Source: Deltaproteobacteria bacterium (GTDB lineage Bacteria; Desulfobacterota; Syntrophia; Syntrophales; UBA8958). From it: a stretch of DNA of 32,890 nucleotides. The DNA is taken from assembly GCA_026388335.1 (NCBI GenBank), contig JAPLJZ010000014.1:1-32890 (forward strand), written 5' to 3'. Below the pieces are notes generated by a model. That model was given only the letters and a program-made list of their open reading frames with translations. It was not told the origin of the DNA and did no database searches. Of this stretch, positions 7,560 through 17,918 are shown piece by piece (the stretch's first letter is position 1; each line of letters opens with the position of its first letter). A program made the translations under genes and the position numbers.

Positions 7560-7872
7560 TCGTTATACATATCGAGTAACCTGGTCTGAAGATGATCAGG
7601 AATATGTAGGCCTATGTACCGAATTTCCTAGTTTGAGCTGGTTGGGTAAAACACCGGAATCGGCTCTAAAGGGCATCCGCGTGACTGTCGATAGCGTTAT
7701 CAAGGACATGACGCAAAGTGGTGAAGAGATACCTCAACCGATTGCTTGTAAAAGATACAGCGGTAAATTTATGGTGCGAGTCCCTCCTGAAATTCACAGA
7801 AATCTTGCCATTCAGGCATCGGAAGCAGGTGTCAGCCTGAACCGGATTGTTGGATCGAAGTTAAGCCGATAG
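7543..7872 (+). CDS. hicB: HicB-family antitoxin
   Basis: A 109-residue HicB protein. The N-terminal RNase-H-like domain reads YTYRVTWSEDDQEYVGLCTE then FPSLSWLGKTPESALKGIR, the HicB signature. The C-terminus contains a DNA-binding RHH/CopG-like segment (GKFMVRVPPEIHRNLAIQAS, EAGVSLNRIVGSKLSR) that should bind the palindrome in the promoter. ATG 7543 is preceded by TGGAGG (7531-7536); the frame overlaps the end of the hicA remnant by 17 bases, the normal hicAB arrangement. With its toxin partner deleted, this antitoxin is an orphan that may persist as a regulator or by protecting against a HicA encoded elsewhere. Confidence 0.85.
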   Translation: MPLKNDRYTYRVTWSEDDQEYVGLCTEFPSLSWLGKTPESALKGIRVTVDSVIKDMTQSGEEIPQPIACKRYSGKFMVRVPPEIHRNLAIQASEAGVSLNRIVGSKLSR

Positions 7873-7925
7873 AAGGGGAAAGAGCTGTTTTATTTGAGAA
7901 AATGGTCTTGATCGTCCAAAAACAA

Positions 7926-9251
7926 TCAAAAGTATTTCCTGGAAATTCCTCCGGCTGCGATGATCCCTGAAATCCCTGCTCCAACAATACCACGGCTCTT
8001 CCCTGTACCGTCGCCTGCCACAAAAATACCGTTCACATTCGTTTCAAGATTTTCATCCGTTATGAAGTGCGTATCGAAAAACTTAATCTCCGGTGCATAT
8101 AGTAGGGTCGACGGGTGAAGAATACCGGGCACTATCTTATCAAGCTTCTTCAGAGACTCCCATAGATTGTCGATGATGCGGGCGGGCAAACCAAGCGTTA
8201 TGTCCCCCGGTACAGCATTATATGTCGCCTTACACATCACGAAATGACGAATCGCGCTACTAAATGTTGACCTGGAACTTCTTCTTCCCTCCCGGAAGTC
8301 CCCCACCCTCTGAACAATCGGTCTACCTCCCCCCAGCAAAAAGAATTGTTTGGCGATCATGTGTCCGAACTCGGTCGTATCGGAAAAAGGCTCGGTTAAA
8401 GCAACCGTATTGATTAGGGCGAAATTCGTATTATCTGTTTTTCGCCCGGAGAGGGCATCACCGTTTACCAGCTTGAATTGGCCATAGTTTTCTACTCGTA
8501 CCCGCCCGCCTGGGTTGGTGCAGAAGGTCCTGACCTTATCTCCGTGGCACGCGGTGCGGAAAATGAATTTCGGGTCGTACACGACATCTGTAACGGCGTC
8601 GTAATACCTTCTGTTTAATTCAAGCCGGATTCCCACATCAATGGGGCCGAAATTATGGTGAACGTTTAATTTTGTAGCTACGTCACGGAACCAGTAAGCA
8701 CCGCTGCGTCCTGGAGCGGCGAGAACGACTTTCGTGGCATAGCAAACTTTTTTTCGCTGATGACTACAGAGAACATGATATGTATCGTCATCATGCTTCA
8801 CGATGGAGGTCACCGCTGTTCCCAACAAGAATTCTGTTTTTGTCAGGTGATTTCTCAAATAATCAACGACTAATTTGCCGTTGTCCGTTCCCCAGTGCCA
8901 TTGTTCCGGTGCAATGAATTGAGCGCCATGCTCTTTGGCGATGTTCCCAATCGCCTCGATCTTTTCATTTTTATCGGCAAACGTTACCTGCTGACATTTA
9001 GGAAAATGGATGAAGACCTGCCTGATTTCTTCCATCAGGCATTGCGCCGTATCACGATCAATTTGAAGTTCGTCCAGATCGATCCCGACTCGATAGTCAA
9101 AATTTAGTTTGCCGTCGTTTAGTAATCCTCCTGCCGGATAAGGGTGTCGATCAATGATGGCAATCCTGTCTATGCCCTGGCGCTCAAGCCACATCGCCGC
9201 AAACAAACCAGCGGGGCCAGATCCGACAATCAATACATTATAAGAACCCAT
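7926..9251 (-). CDS. FAD-dependent dehydrogenase (COG2509-like)
   Basis: A 441-residue flavoprotein. The N-terminal Rossmann fold is clear: NVLIVGSGPAGLFAAMWLER with GxGxxG at about residues 10-15, followed by an acidic strand end (IIDRHP). The C-terminal FAD-contacting block is NVNGIFVAGDGTGKSRGIVGAGISGIIAA. The middle (KVVLAAPGRSGAYWFRDVA, GPIDVGIRLE) matches the uncharacterised FAD-dependent dehydrogenases grouped with HI0933/COG2509 proteins. Substrate unknown. It is cytoplasmic by sequence and is transcribed divergently from a purine-type permease 150 bases away, so a link with purine or heterocycle catabolism is possible but only an inference. Confidence 0.8.
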   Translation of the reverse strand: MGSYNVLIVGSGPAGLFAAMWLERQGIDRIAIIDRHPYPAGGLLNDGKLNFDYRVGIDLDELQIDRDTAQCLMEEIRQVFIHFPKCQQVTFADKNEKIEAIGNIAKEHGAQFIAPEQWHWGTDNGKLVVDYLRNHLTKTEFLLGTAVTSIVKHDDDTYHVLCSHQRKKVCYATKVVLAAPGRSGAYWFRDVATKLNVHHNFGPIDVGIRLELNRRYYDAVTDVVYDPKFIFRTACHGDKVRTFCTNPGGRVRVENYGQFKLVNGDALSGRKTDNTNFALINTVALTEPFSDTTEFGHMIAKQFFLLGGGRPIVQRVGDFREGRRSSRSTFSSAIRHFVMCKATYNAVPGDITLGLPARIIDNLWESLKKLDKIVPGILHPSTLLYAPEIKFFDTHFITDENLETNVNGIFVAGDGTGKSRGIVGAGISGIIAAGGISRKYF

Positions 9252-9401
9252 AAGACATTTTAACTCCTTCCTAACTCTTTTAGCATATTATTTTTAAGTT
9301 CCGCTACATCAAATCAATGATGTCGTAGTTCATGGTGAAGGTCTTTCTGATTGACTAAAAGATACATATATAATAAAACTAAAAACCTATAAACTATCCT
9401 T
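9252..9401. promoter_or_regulatory. Divergent promoter region with short inverted repeat
   Basis: This region separates the FAD dehydrogenase from the permease. It has an inverted repeat ACATCA (9306-9311) and TGATGT (9318-9323), a possible operator or small hairpin, and a perfect TATAAT at 9369-9374 upstream of the permease. The nearest TTGACT (9351-9356) is too close to be its -35, so the promoter assignment is tentative. No purine riboswitch is recognisable. Confidence 0.35.
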
Positions 9402-10727
9402 ATGGAGAAATTGCGAGTGATCCGCAGATTTTTTCTCATTGACGAGCTTAAAACGACCCTGGGAACTGAAGTCATTGCAGGCATGGTCACCTTCATGACT
9501 ATGGCCTATATCATCTTTGTAAATCCCCACATAATCTCTGCCGCGGGAGTCCCCAAGGATGCTGCCATAATCACTACGTGCCTGGCTGCCGGTATCGCGA
9601 CATTGCTGATGGGACTTTTCACGAATTATCCCTTTGCCCTTGCCCCCGGAATGGGTTTGAACGCCTTCCTTGCATTCGGTGTTGTTGTGGGAATGAAGAT
9701 CCCGTGGCAGGTTGCCATGGGGATCGTGTTTCTGGAAGGATTGATTATCTTGCTCTTGGTCCTTACGAACTTCCGGGAGATGGTTATGGATGCCATTTCC
9801 ATCAATCTGAAAAGGGCAATCGGTGTAGGCATAGGGCTTTTTATCGCCTTCATCGGTCTCCAATCATCGGGAATGGTCGTGAAAAATCAGGCAACGCTGG
9901 TGATGTTCGGCAGTTTCACGAAACCCGTCGTTGTTACCGCTATCGGCTTGGTGATTACGGCAATTCTCATGTCCAGGAAGGTCAAAGGCGCCATCTTGAT
10001 CGGCATCTTCTCCACCACGGTCGTCGCCATCTTTGCGGGTCTCGCCAAAATTCCCGAGAGCATCATTGCAATTCCGCAAGCCTCGCAGTTCTCGACGATC
10101 GGCGCCGCTTTTGATCCTCAATATTTCTCTCAAATTTTTAACCTGACCATGGTCACCGTTATCTTCACATTTCTTTTAACAGACTTTTTCGACACCATGG
10201 GAACGGTAGTCGCCGTAGGGGGTGAGGCGGGATTTCTCGATGGTGAAGGAAAGATCCCGCGGATAAAAGGCGTCCTTGTCGTTGATTCCCTTGCCGCCAT
10301 GATCGGCGGCGCCTTCGGGTGCAGCTCCGTAACGACCTATGTGGAAAGCGCCGCCGGTGTCGGTGAGGGAGGCCGCACCGGGCTTACGGCCATCGTGACG
10401 GGCATGCTCTTTCTTCTGGCCGTCTTCTTTTGGCCCGTGGTGAGCATTGTTCCTCCGGCTGCCACAGCCCCTGCGCTTATTGTTGTGGGATTCCTGATGA
10501 TGATGGTCGTAAAGGATATTGAATGGAGCGAGTTTACCGAGGCATTCCCTGCCTTTCTCACCATCCTGACTATCCCTTTAACATACAGCATCTCCAAGGG
10601 AATTGGTTACGGCTTCATAAGCTATGTCCTCATCAAGGCCCTTTCCGGGAAGTTCCGGGATGTTCATCCGCTCATGTATTTTATTGCACTCCTCTTTGCC
10701 CTCGATTTCCTGATGTCCAGCATCTAA
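9402..10727 (+). CDS. AzgA-type NCS2 purine (adenine/guanine/hypoxanthine) permease
   Basis: A 441-residue polytopic membrane protein of the AzgA branch of NCS2 transporters, proton symporters for purine bases. Diagnostic segments are TEVIAGMVTFMTMAYIIFVN near the start, APGMGLNAF, LLTDFFDTMGTVVAVGG, and GAFGCSSVTTYVESAAGVGE followed by GGRTGLTA. About 12-14 transmembrane helices are expected. ATG 9402 has no ribosome site; GGAG at 9404-9407 sits nine bases before an in-frame GTG at 9417, which also fits the usual family N-terminus, so the true start may be 9417. Directly after its stop, the same frame stays open for 35 codons with coding-like content. The substrate within the purines cannot be told. 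Confidence 0.88.
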   Translation: MEKLRVIRRFFLIDELKTTLGTEVIAGMVTFMTMAYIIFVNPHIISAAGVPKDAAIITTCLAAGIATLLMGLFTNYPFALAPGMGLNAFLAFGVVVGMKIPWQVAMGIVFLEGLIILLLVLTNFREMVMDAISINLKRAIGVGIGLFIAFIGLQSSGMVVKNQATLVMFGSFTKPVVVTAIGLVITAILMSRKVKGAILIGIFSTTVVAIFAGLAKIPESIIAIPQASQFSTIGAAFDPQYFSQIFNLTMVTVIFTFLLTDFFDTMGTVVAVGGEAGFLDGEGKIPRIKGVLVVDSLAAMIGGAFGCSSVTTYVESAAGVGEGGRTGLTAIVTGMLFLLAVFFWPVVSIVPPAATAPALIVVGFLMMMVVKDIEWSEFTEAFPAFLTILTIPLTYSISKGIGYGFISYVLIKALSGKFRDVHPLMYFIALLFALDFLMSSI

Positions 10728-10844
10728 AAAAGTCTTGGGGAACAAGTAAAAGATGTAGGTATTATCGACGCTCTGGCAGATGGAGATATCAATCTTGAAA
10801 TTGAGAAGTTATTAGCAGGGATGAGTAATGTCTTGTAACCTTCC

Positions 10845-12098
10845 ATGTGGATCGTATCGATGATTAAACTTCCTGGTTTCTTAAAGTCGTACGGCTTTTC
10901 GCTTCTGTTGATCGTGTCAGTAATATTAGGTTGCATCCTCGGCATTGTTTTCAAAAAAGACACTGCTATCCTCAAGCCGTTCGGTGATGCTTTTCTGAAT
11001 CTCCTGTTTACGACCATCGTGCCATTAGTATTTTTTTCCATCTCCTCGGCAGTTGCGGGGATGTCGAACCTGAAACGCCTCGGTAAAATATTGTCCTGTA
11101 TGCTGCTCTTCTTTGTTCTGACTGGCATCATCGCATCTGTGATAATGGTGATAGCCATCCAGTTTTATCCGCCGACAGCCGCTGTCGCTGTCGATCTTAA
11201 TGCAAAGGTACAAATCGACCAGTTCAAAACCTCCGAGCAAATCGTCAAGGCCTTTACCGCTTCTGATTTCACGGAGATTCTGTCTAAGAGGAATATGCTG
11301 GCACTGATTGTCTTTGCTATTTTGGTAGGGTTGGCCACCTCATCTTGCGGTGAAAAAGGGAGAGCCTTTTCAGACTTCCTGTCTTCGGCAAATGAAGTGA
11401 TGATGAAGGTTATATCTTACATCATGTACTACGCCCCCATCGGCCTATGCGCGTATTTTGCGCATTTCATAGGCGTTTACGGCTCCGACCTCATGGGATC
11501 CTATTTCAGGGCCATGCTCTTGTACTATCCAATCGCCGTTCTATACTTTTTTATCGGCTTTTCGGCCTATGCGTATCTTGCAGCAAAAAGACGGGGGGTG
11601 CGAACTTTCTGGAGGAACATCATTCCACCATCTCTGACGGCGCTTGCCACGGGCAGCAGCGTAGCCACGATACCTGTAAATCTTGAGGCGGCAAATAAAA
11701 CAGGAATTCCCAAAGACATCAGCGAAGTGGTCATCCCCATTGGGGCAACGATCCACATGGACGGATCATGCCTGGGAGCTGTTTTGAAGATTGCCTTTCT
11801 TTTCGGAATGTTTCATCTCGATTTCACCGGCCCTGTTACCATGCTGACAGCTGTCGGCATCGCCATACTCGCCGGTACCGTTATAACAGGAATCCCAAGT
11901 GGAGGAGTTATAGGCGATATTCTGATTATCTCACTGTATGGATTCCCTCTGGAGGCATTCCCCCTGGTATCTATGATAGGCGCCTTGATTGACCCGCCGG
12001 CAACCATGCTTAACGCCGTAGGCGACAACGTGGCCAGCATGGTCGTAGCCAGAATGATCAACGGTAAGGATTGGATGAGCGTTGGGGAACAGTCATGA
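10845..12098 (+). CDS. Dicarboxylate/amino acid:cation symporter (DAACS family)
   Basis: A 417-residue transporter of the GltP/DctA-like family, which imports dicarboxylates or acidic amino acids with Na+ or H+. Family landmarks are present in divergent form: the serine-rich hairpin is ATGSSVATIPVNLE, the TM7 motif NMDGT is IHMDGS (in VIPIGATIHMDGSCLGA), hairpin 2 is GIPSGGVIGD, and TM8 reads DPPATMLNAVGDNVASMVVAR, with the conserved N-x-x-G-D but not the usual arginine that pairs with substrate carboxylates in DctA/GltP. This suggests a neutral or unusual substrate. Start is either ATG 10845 or ATG 10860; neither has a strong ribosome site. It may be cotranscribed with the upstream permease. 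Confidence 0.85.
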   Translation: MWIVSMIKLPGFLKSYGFSLLLIVSVILGCILGIVFKKDTAILKPFGDAFLNLLFTTIVPLVFFSISSAVAGMSNLKRLGKILSCMLLFFVLTGIIASVIMVIAIQFYPPTAAVAVDLNAKVQIDQFKTSEQIVKAFTASDFTEILSKRNMLALIVFAILVGLATSSCGEKGRAFSDFLSSANEVMMKVISYIMYYAPIGLCAYFAHFIGVYGSDLMGSYFRAMLLYYPIAVLYFFIGFSAYAYLAAKRRGVRTFWRNIIPPSLTALATGSSVATIPVNLEAANKTGIPKDISEVVIPIGATIHMDGSCLGAVLKIAFLFGMFHLDFTGPVTMLTAVGIAILAGTVITGIPSGGVIGDILIISLYGFPLEAFPLVSMIGALIDPPATMLNAVGDNVASMVVARMINGKDWMSVGEQS

Positions 12099-12325
12099 TA
12101 TTATCTCTTCATGCTTTCAAATTATTCTCTCGTGACCAGTGCTGCGGTGAGCACGCTAACAAAAAGATCAGCCGCCGAGAACAGTTAAAAATATTGCAAG
12201 TCACCTTTGCATAAGATAAGTTGCAAGTCATAGTAAAATATACGGAAAGATAACGCAAGCGATGGTTTATGTGACGTTTATGGATCAGGTTCGGAACGTC
12301 CTCCCGAAAAAGGAGAAAATAAGAA
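12099..12325. promoter_or_regulatory. mnmG upstream region with direct repeats
   Basis: This 227-base gap carries two identical 10-mers, TTGCAAGTCA at 12194-12203 and 12221-12230, 27 bases apart start to start, with TTGCAT between them. Spacing of nearly three helical turns suits two sites for one regulator. I see no gene here. Confidence 0.35.
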
Positions 12326-14230
<1,905 letters not shown>

Positions 14231-14233
14231 TAA

Positions 14234-14263
14234 TTGACGCCTTCGCAGGATTGCCATTATAAT
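14234..14263 (+). promoter_or_regulatory. Near-consensus promoter of the ComEA-like gene
   Basis: TTGACG (14234-14239) and a perfect TATAAT (14258-14263) are 18 bases apart, beginning three bases after the mnmG stop. A strong purine-rich ribosome site, GAGGAGGAG (14271-14279), follows before ATG 14285. The leader would be only about 15 bases. Confidence 0.75.
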
Positions 14264-14284
14264 CAAGGAAGAGGAGGAGTAGAT

Positions 14285-14635
14285 ATGAAAAAATCGTTAT
14301 TGGTAAGGATGTTAGCAGTGATCGTAGCCGTGATGTTTATGGCTGCGTCCGGCTGGGCGGCGGATCCGAAGGCGCCAACCAAACCCGCCCCGGCACCGGA
14401 CAAGAAAGTAGAAAAGAAGGCGGAAAAGGTGGCGGAACCCATTGATCTCAACACGGCGACGAAAGAGCAGCTCATGACCCTGACCGGCGTCGGCGAGGTG
14501 ACGGCGCAGCAGATTATCAAGAACCGTCCCTACGCAAAAAAGGATCAGTTGAAGTCGAAGAAGATTCTGACTGATCAGGGCTACGACAAGATCAAGGACA
14601 AGATTATAGCCAAGCAGCCGCCGAAAAAGAAGTAA
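14285..14635 (+). CDS. Secreted ComEA-like helix-hairpin-helix protein
   Basis: A 116-residue exported protein. The signal peptide is MKKSLLVRMLAVIVAVMFMA with cleavage likely after GWA. A lysine/proline/alanine-rich linker follows, then a helix-hairpin-helix domain of ComEA type: PIDLNTATKEQLMTLTGVGE and VTAQQIIKNRPYAKKDQL. Such domains bind DNA non-specifically; ComEA proteins bind incoming DNA in the periplasm during natural transformation, and shorter versions occur widely with unknown roles. The C-terminus is very basic (IIAKQPPKKK). A strong own promoter and ribosome site suggest high expression. Whether it acts in DNA uptake cannot be told, since no other competence gene is in the window. 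Confidence 0.85.
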   Translation: MKKSLLVRMLAVIVAVMFMAASGWAADPKAPTKPAPAPDKKVEKKAEKVAEPIDLNTATKEQLMTLTGVGEVTAQQIIKNRPYAKKDQLKSKKILTDQGYDKIKDKIIAKQPPKKK

Positions 14636-14646
14636 ACAGAATCGCC

Positions 14647-15399
14647 TTATTTTAGGGACGGAAAGAGCCGGGAAGTTAACAGGTTCATTTTGGACAGCCG
14701 GAACGTCAAGGCCGTGAAGAGACATCCGAATCCATATTTCATGCTCCGCTGGAAATTGATGGAAGATGCCTCTTCAAAATACTTGGTCGGGCAGCTGACC
14801 TCGGCAATGGTGTAGTCGAGCCAGACAATCTGTGCCAGCATCTGGTTGTCAAAGACAAAATCGTCCGAATTCTCGTGGAGGGGAATTTTTTCCAGCAACG
14901 TCCGGGAGAAGGCCCGGTAACCGGTATGATATTCCGATAGCTTCGCACCTATCAGGATGTTTTCCATAAGGGTGAGGAAACGGTTGGCGATATATTTCCA
15001 GGGCGGCATCCCGCCTTTCAGGGCGTACCCGCCCAGAATCCGCGATCCCAATACACAGTGGTAAAGTCCGTTCCCGATCATCGAGGCCATGGCCGGAATC
15101 AACTTGGGCGTATACTGGTAATCGGGATGAACCATGATGATGATGTCGCCCTCTTCTTCAAGGGCCAGGCGGTAACAGGTTTTCTGGTTTGCTCCGTAAC
15201 CCCGGTTCTTTTCATGGACATGAACCTTGGCCGCGGGAAGGCGCGCGGCGACCTTGACTGTTTCATCCCGGCTGGCGTCGTCCACCAGGATGACCATGTC
15301 CACAATGCCCTGTTCCATGACCTCTTCATAAGTCTTCACAATGGTTTTGGCGGCATTGTAGGCCGGCATGACGACGATGACTTTCTTATCTTTTAGCAT
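14647..15399 (-). CDS. Family 2 glycosyltransferase (dolichyl-phosphate-mannose-synthase-like)
   Basis: A 250-residue GT-A enzyme. It begins KVIVVMPAYNAAKTIVKTYE, has the nucleotide-sugar loop VILVDDASRDET and the metal-binding region MVHPDYQY in place of DxD (an HPDxQ form common in polyprenyl-phosphate glycosyltransferases). Later come a GSRILGG segment and HTGYRAFSR, typical of DPM1-like GT2 enzymes that move a sugar from a nucleotide donor to an acceptor at the inner face of the membrane. No transmembrane segment is evident. It converges on the ComEA-like gene, with 11 bases between them, and lies downstream of the GH9 gene, separated by a palindromic hairpin. Acceptor unknown. Confidence 0.87.
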   Translation of the reverse strand: MLKDKKVIVVMPAYNAAKTIVKTYEEVMEQGIVDMVILVDDASRDETVKVAARLPAAKVHVHEKNRGYGANQKTCYRLALEEEGDIIIMVHPDYQYTPKLIPAMASMIGNGLYHCVLGSRILGGYALKGGMPPWKYIANRFLTLMENILIGAKLSEYHTGYRAFSRTLLEKIPLHENSDDFVFDNQMLAQIVWLDYTIAEVSCPTKYFEEASSINFQRSMKYGFGCLFTALTFRLSKMNLLTSRLFPSLK

Positions 15400-15431
15400 A
15401 AGCTTCTTTTTTAGCTAAGAATTACAAGACG

Positions 15432-15458
15432 GGGGGACAGATTTCAAATCTGTCCCCC
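15432..15458. repeat. Palindromic REP-like hairpin
   Basis: A perfect 13-bp inverted repeat with a one-base centre: GGGGGACAGATTT, C, AAATCTGTCCCCC. This ACAGATTT/AAATCTGT hairpin with G/C ends is a form seen as dispersed palindromic elements linked to REP-associated tyrosine transposases (RAYTs). There is no T-run on either side, so it is not a standard intrinsic terminator, although it sits between two same-strand genes and could protect or end transcripts. Confidence 0.65.
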
Positions 15459-15524
15459 ATCTTAGGGCGGATTATACCGGTGTGTCCCTTGTGTGTCAAT
15501 GTGAATCAGGGGCACCCTTCCCTG

Positions 15525-17918
15525 TTAATGATAGCCCCTTGCCGCCAGATAACCCCACACGAAGGCGTTGGGGACGATGGTCTGATGAACGGTGAATTCA
15601 GACATGAGGGGGTACCAGAAGACATCCCAGTAGCTTTCCATGACCGGCCAGGTTTTCACGGTGGGATAGCAGAATCTACCTGCCACTTGATGATCCGGGG
15701 CATCGGCCCGGGACCATTCCACGTCCACCGGGCCGAGGACGGTCAAACCCGGCGGCGGAAGCTGTCCTGTGAAGCGGGAATCGACGTGGAGGGCGTGCCG
15801 GGGGCTTTTGTGCCCGACGCCGGTCGTATAGCAGATATTCAGGGGGTTGGCCCCCGCCCCCATCTGAGCGGCCAGTAGTATCGCCTTCAGAACGCTTTCC
15901 TTCCCGGTCAGGATATGGGCATGAATCAGATACAGGGCGTCGGGGGTGGTGAATGCCCCGGCCCGTGCTGGCCGCCAGGGGTCCTTAGACCACTTGAATC
16001 CGGTCTTCTCCTGGGCGGAAATGCGCTGGGAAGCTGCCTGAAGAATGGCCTCCCGGCATCTTTGCTGAAGTTGCTTGTCCGTATTCGGAGCCTTGGTACG
16101 GCAGTAAACCCACGCCGCCTCCCCCTGATCGTGCTTTTCATGACGGGATAAAGGTTCCCCCCTTTTATTGAAGACCGTTGTGGAAAGGAAGAGCTCATGC
16201 CATTTGCCCTCCCCGGTCAGACGGAATAACTCTGCCGCCGCCAGGTTCCGGGCGTCATGGACCTGATGGGGGAGGATCCTTTTTCTGTCACTCTTGAGAT
16301 CTTTTTCCGCCCATTCCATGGCTGAGAGGGCGCTTTTTTCATATTCCTGCGCCTTTTTCGGGTCACTCCTCCTGAACCAGTAGGCGACCCGGGCCGCCGC
16401 GCCGGCATACAGATACGTGGACCACAGATCCGGGGCATAGGCCATGACGGACTGCGACGTCCGCCAGCTTGTTTCGCCGAAGTGTGGATGGCCTGATGAT
16501 TCTATCCCTCCCCGGACGCCGCCTTCCGGCGTCTGAAGACGGCGGAAAAAATCTACCCCCCAGAGGGCCTCGTTGACGATGTCGGGAAGGGCGTCCTTGG
16601 ATTCCGGAATGTTGAGATTCACCCGGGAGAAAAAATCGGGAAAGATTTCGGCAAGATCCAGGAGGCGCCTTGCCGCTTCCAGATGCTGGATGCGTCTGTC
16701 CCAGTCCCCGGCGTCACAGTATCCTCCCCAGGCCTGCGGAACCAGCTCTGAGGTTCTTCCGGCGATGAGCTTCGAGAAGTTGTCCTCTCCCCCCAGAAAG
16801 CCGTTGGGCGTCTCCATAAGGGTGGTTCGGGAGGCATAAACCTTGACGCCGTCATCGGGATGTAAATTGCGGGGTCTTCGAAAATCCGTATAGGGCGGTC
16901 CCAAGGCTATACCGCTGCGCTGGTGGTACAGGCCCCGGGCGGAGATTGAGAAGGCCTTTTCCCATACTCCCTTCCTGATTTCAAAGGGATATGAGCAGCC
17001 CGTGCCTTCCACGTAGATCCGGTATAGCCCTTCCTGGTTTACATTGCTGAAATCCATCCAGTAAACGTTGACGCCGTTGTAATTTTTATAATAGGCGTCT
17101 TCATCTCTGTCCTTGGCCGCCTTGGAAAGTTTTACCGTTCCCCGGAACACCTCTGCCCCTGACGCCTGATCGAGGACATAAAAGGCGGTTCCCTCCCGGA
17201 AATCGACGGGTCCGCCGCTGCCTGCCCAAAGGGATAGAAAGGCAACCTTGACCGGGTCGTCGGGGCGGAAACCGATATGGCTCATGTGAACGGCCTCGCT
17301 CCTCATCGTCCGGGGATCGTAGCGAAAGGCAACGTCGGGAAGCTGTTTGTTCCTGAAAGCGAGGACATACCGATGGCCGGTCTTGAGGGGGCGGGGAAGT
17401 TTCAGGTACAGGGTATGCTCCAGCGGGGCGGTCAAACGCTCCTTGCTTGTCCGCAACAGATCCGTCGGCCTGGTCTTCCTAAATACGGCAACCGGTCCCA
17501 GGGGTTGGTTGTAATCGGGATCATCGGGTGAGGAAATAAGGTACTGGGTGCGGTCATCCGCCTGAGTAAGATTTAAAGTTTCCCCGGATAATTGATCGAA
17601 GCCCATCACATAGCCCTCTTTTGTCCCCAAAAGGGCGCCTTTGACCTGGCCATTACGGACCAGCCAGGTGTTATCCGGGTCGTTCGTCAGGAATTTGTCG
17701 TCTTTTTCTGTCCGATAGGGTTGGAGAGAGCCGTATTCTACCTGCCCGGTTGTAATGACTACCCCAAAGAAGTCAGGCGTTACGGGTTGGACCTGGGAGA
17801 TGAAGATACCTGCCGGCTTAGGGGGTTTTACGGCCGGCTGCGACGTGCAGGCGAGTTGGGAAAAAACAACTGCGGCGAGACAAACAGCCATCCACCAATA
17901 TTTACGGTATCTTCTCAC
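15525..17918 (-). CDS. Glycoside hydrolase family 9 (endoglucanase-like) exported enzyme
   Basis: A 797-residue secreted enzyme. The N-terminus is a signal sequence ending in a weak lipobox (QLAC, Cys24), so it may be a lipoprotein. Residues about 40-200 are an extra beta-rich region. About 205-315 is the Ig-like domain that precedes GH9 catalytic domains (HMSHIGFRPDDPVKVAFLSL, EGLYRIYVEG). The (alpha/alpha)6 catalytic domain has GGYCDAGDWDRR with the DAGD aspartates (about 402-405), GANPLNICYTTGVGHKSPRH, and a candidate catalytic acid near Glu774 (SEFTVHQT). GH9 enzymes invert beta-1,4-glucan-type bonds. The GTG start overlaps the previous stop as GTGA, so the two are coupled. A GH9 beside a polysaccharide glycosyltransferase suggests turnover of the cell's own glycan as readily as biomass digestion; the substrate is not determined. 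Confidence 0.88.
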   Translation of the reverse strand: MRRYRKYWWMAVCLAAVVFSQLACTSQPAVKPPKPAGIFISQVQPVTPDFFGVVITTGQVEYGSLQPYRTEKDDKFLTNDPDNTWLVRNGQVKGALLGTKEGYVMGFDQLSGETLNLTQADDRTQYLISSPDDPDYNQPLGPVAVFRKTRPTDLLRTSKERLTAPLEHTLYLKLPRPLKTGHRYVLAFRNKQLPDVAFRYDPRTMRSEAVHMSHIGFRPDDPVKVAFLSLWAGSGGPVDFREGTAFYVLDQASGAEVFRGTVKLSKAAKDRDEDAYYKNYNGVNVYWMDFSNVNQEGLYRIYVEGTGCSYPFEIRKGVWEKAFSISARGLYHQRSGIALGPPYTDFRRPRNLHPDDGVKVYASRTTLMETPNGFLGGEDNFSKLIAGRTSELVPQAWGGYCDAGDWDRRIQHLEAARRLLDLAEIFPDFFSRVNLNIPESKDALPDIVNEALWGVDFFRRLQTPEGGVRGGIESSGHPHFGETSWRTSQSVMAYAPDLWSTYLYAGAAARVAYWFRRSDPKKAQEYEKSALSAMEWAEKDLKSDRKRILPHQVHDARNLAAAELFRLTGEGKWHELFLSTTVFNKRGEPLSRHEKHDQGEAAWVYCRTKAPNTDKQLQQRCREAILQAASQRISAQEKTGFKWSKDPWRPARAGAFTTPDALYLIHAHILTGKESVLKAILLAAQMGAGANPLNICYTTGVGHKSPRHALHVDSRFTGQLPPPGLTVLGPVDVEWSRADAPDHQVAGRFCYPTVKTWPVMESYWDVFWYPLMSEFTVHQTIVPNAFVWGYLAARGYH

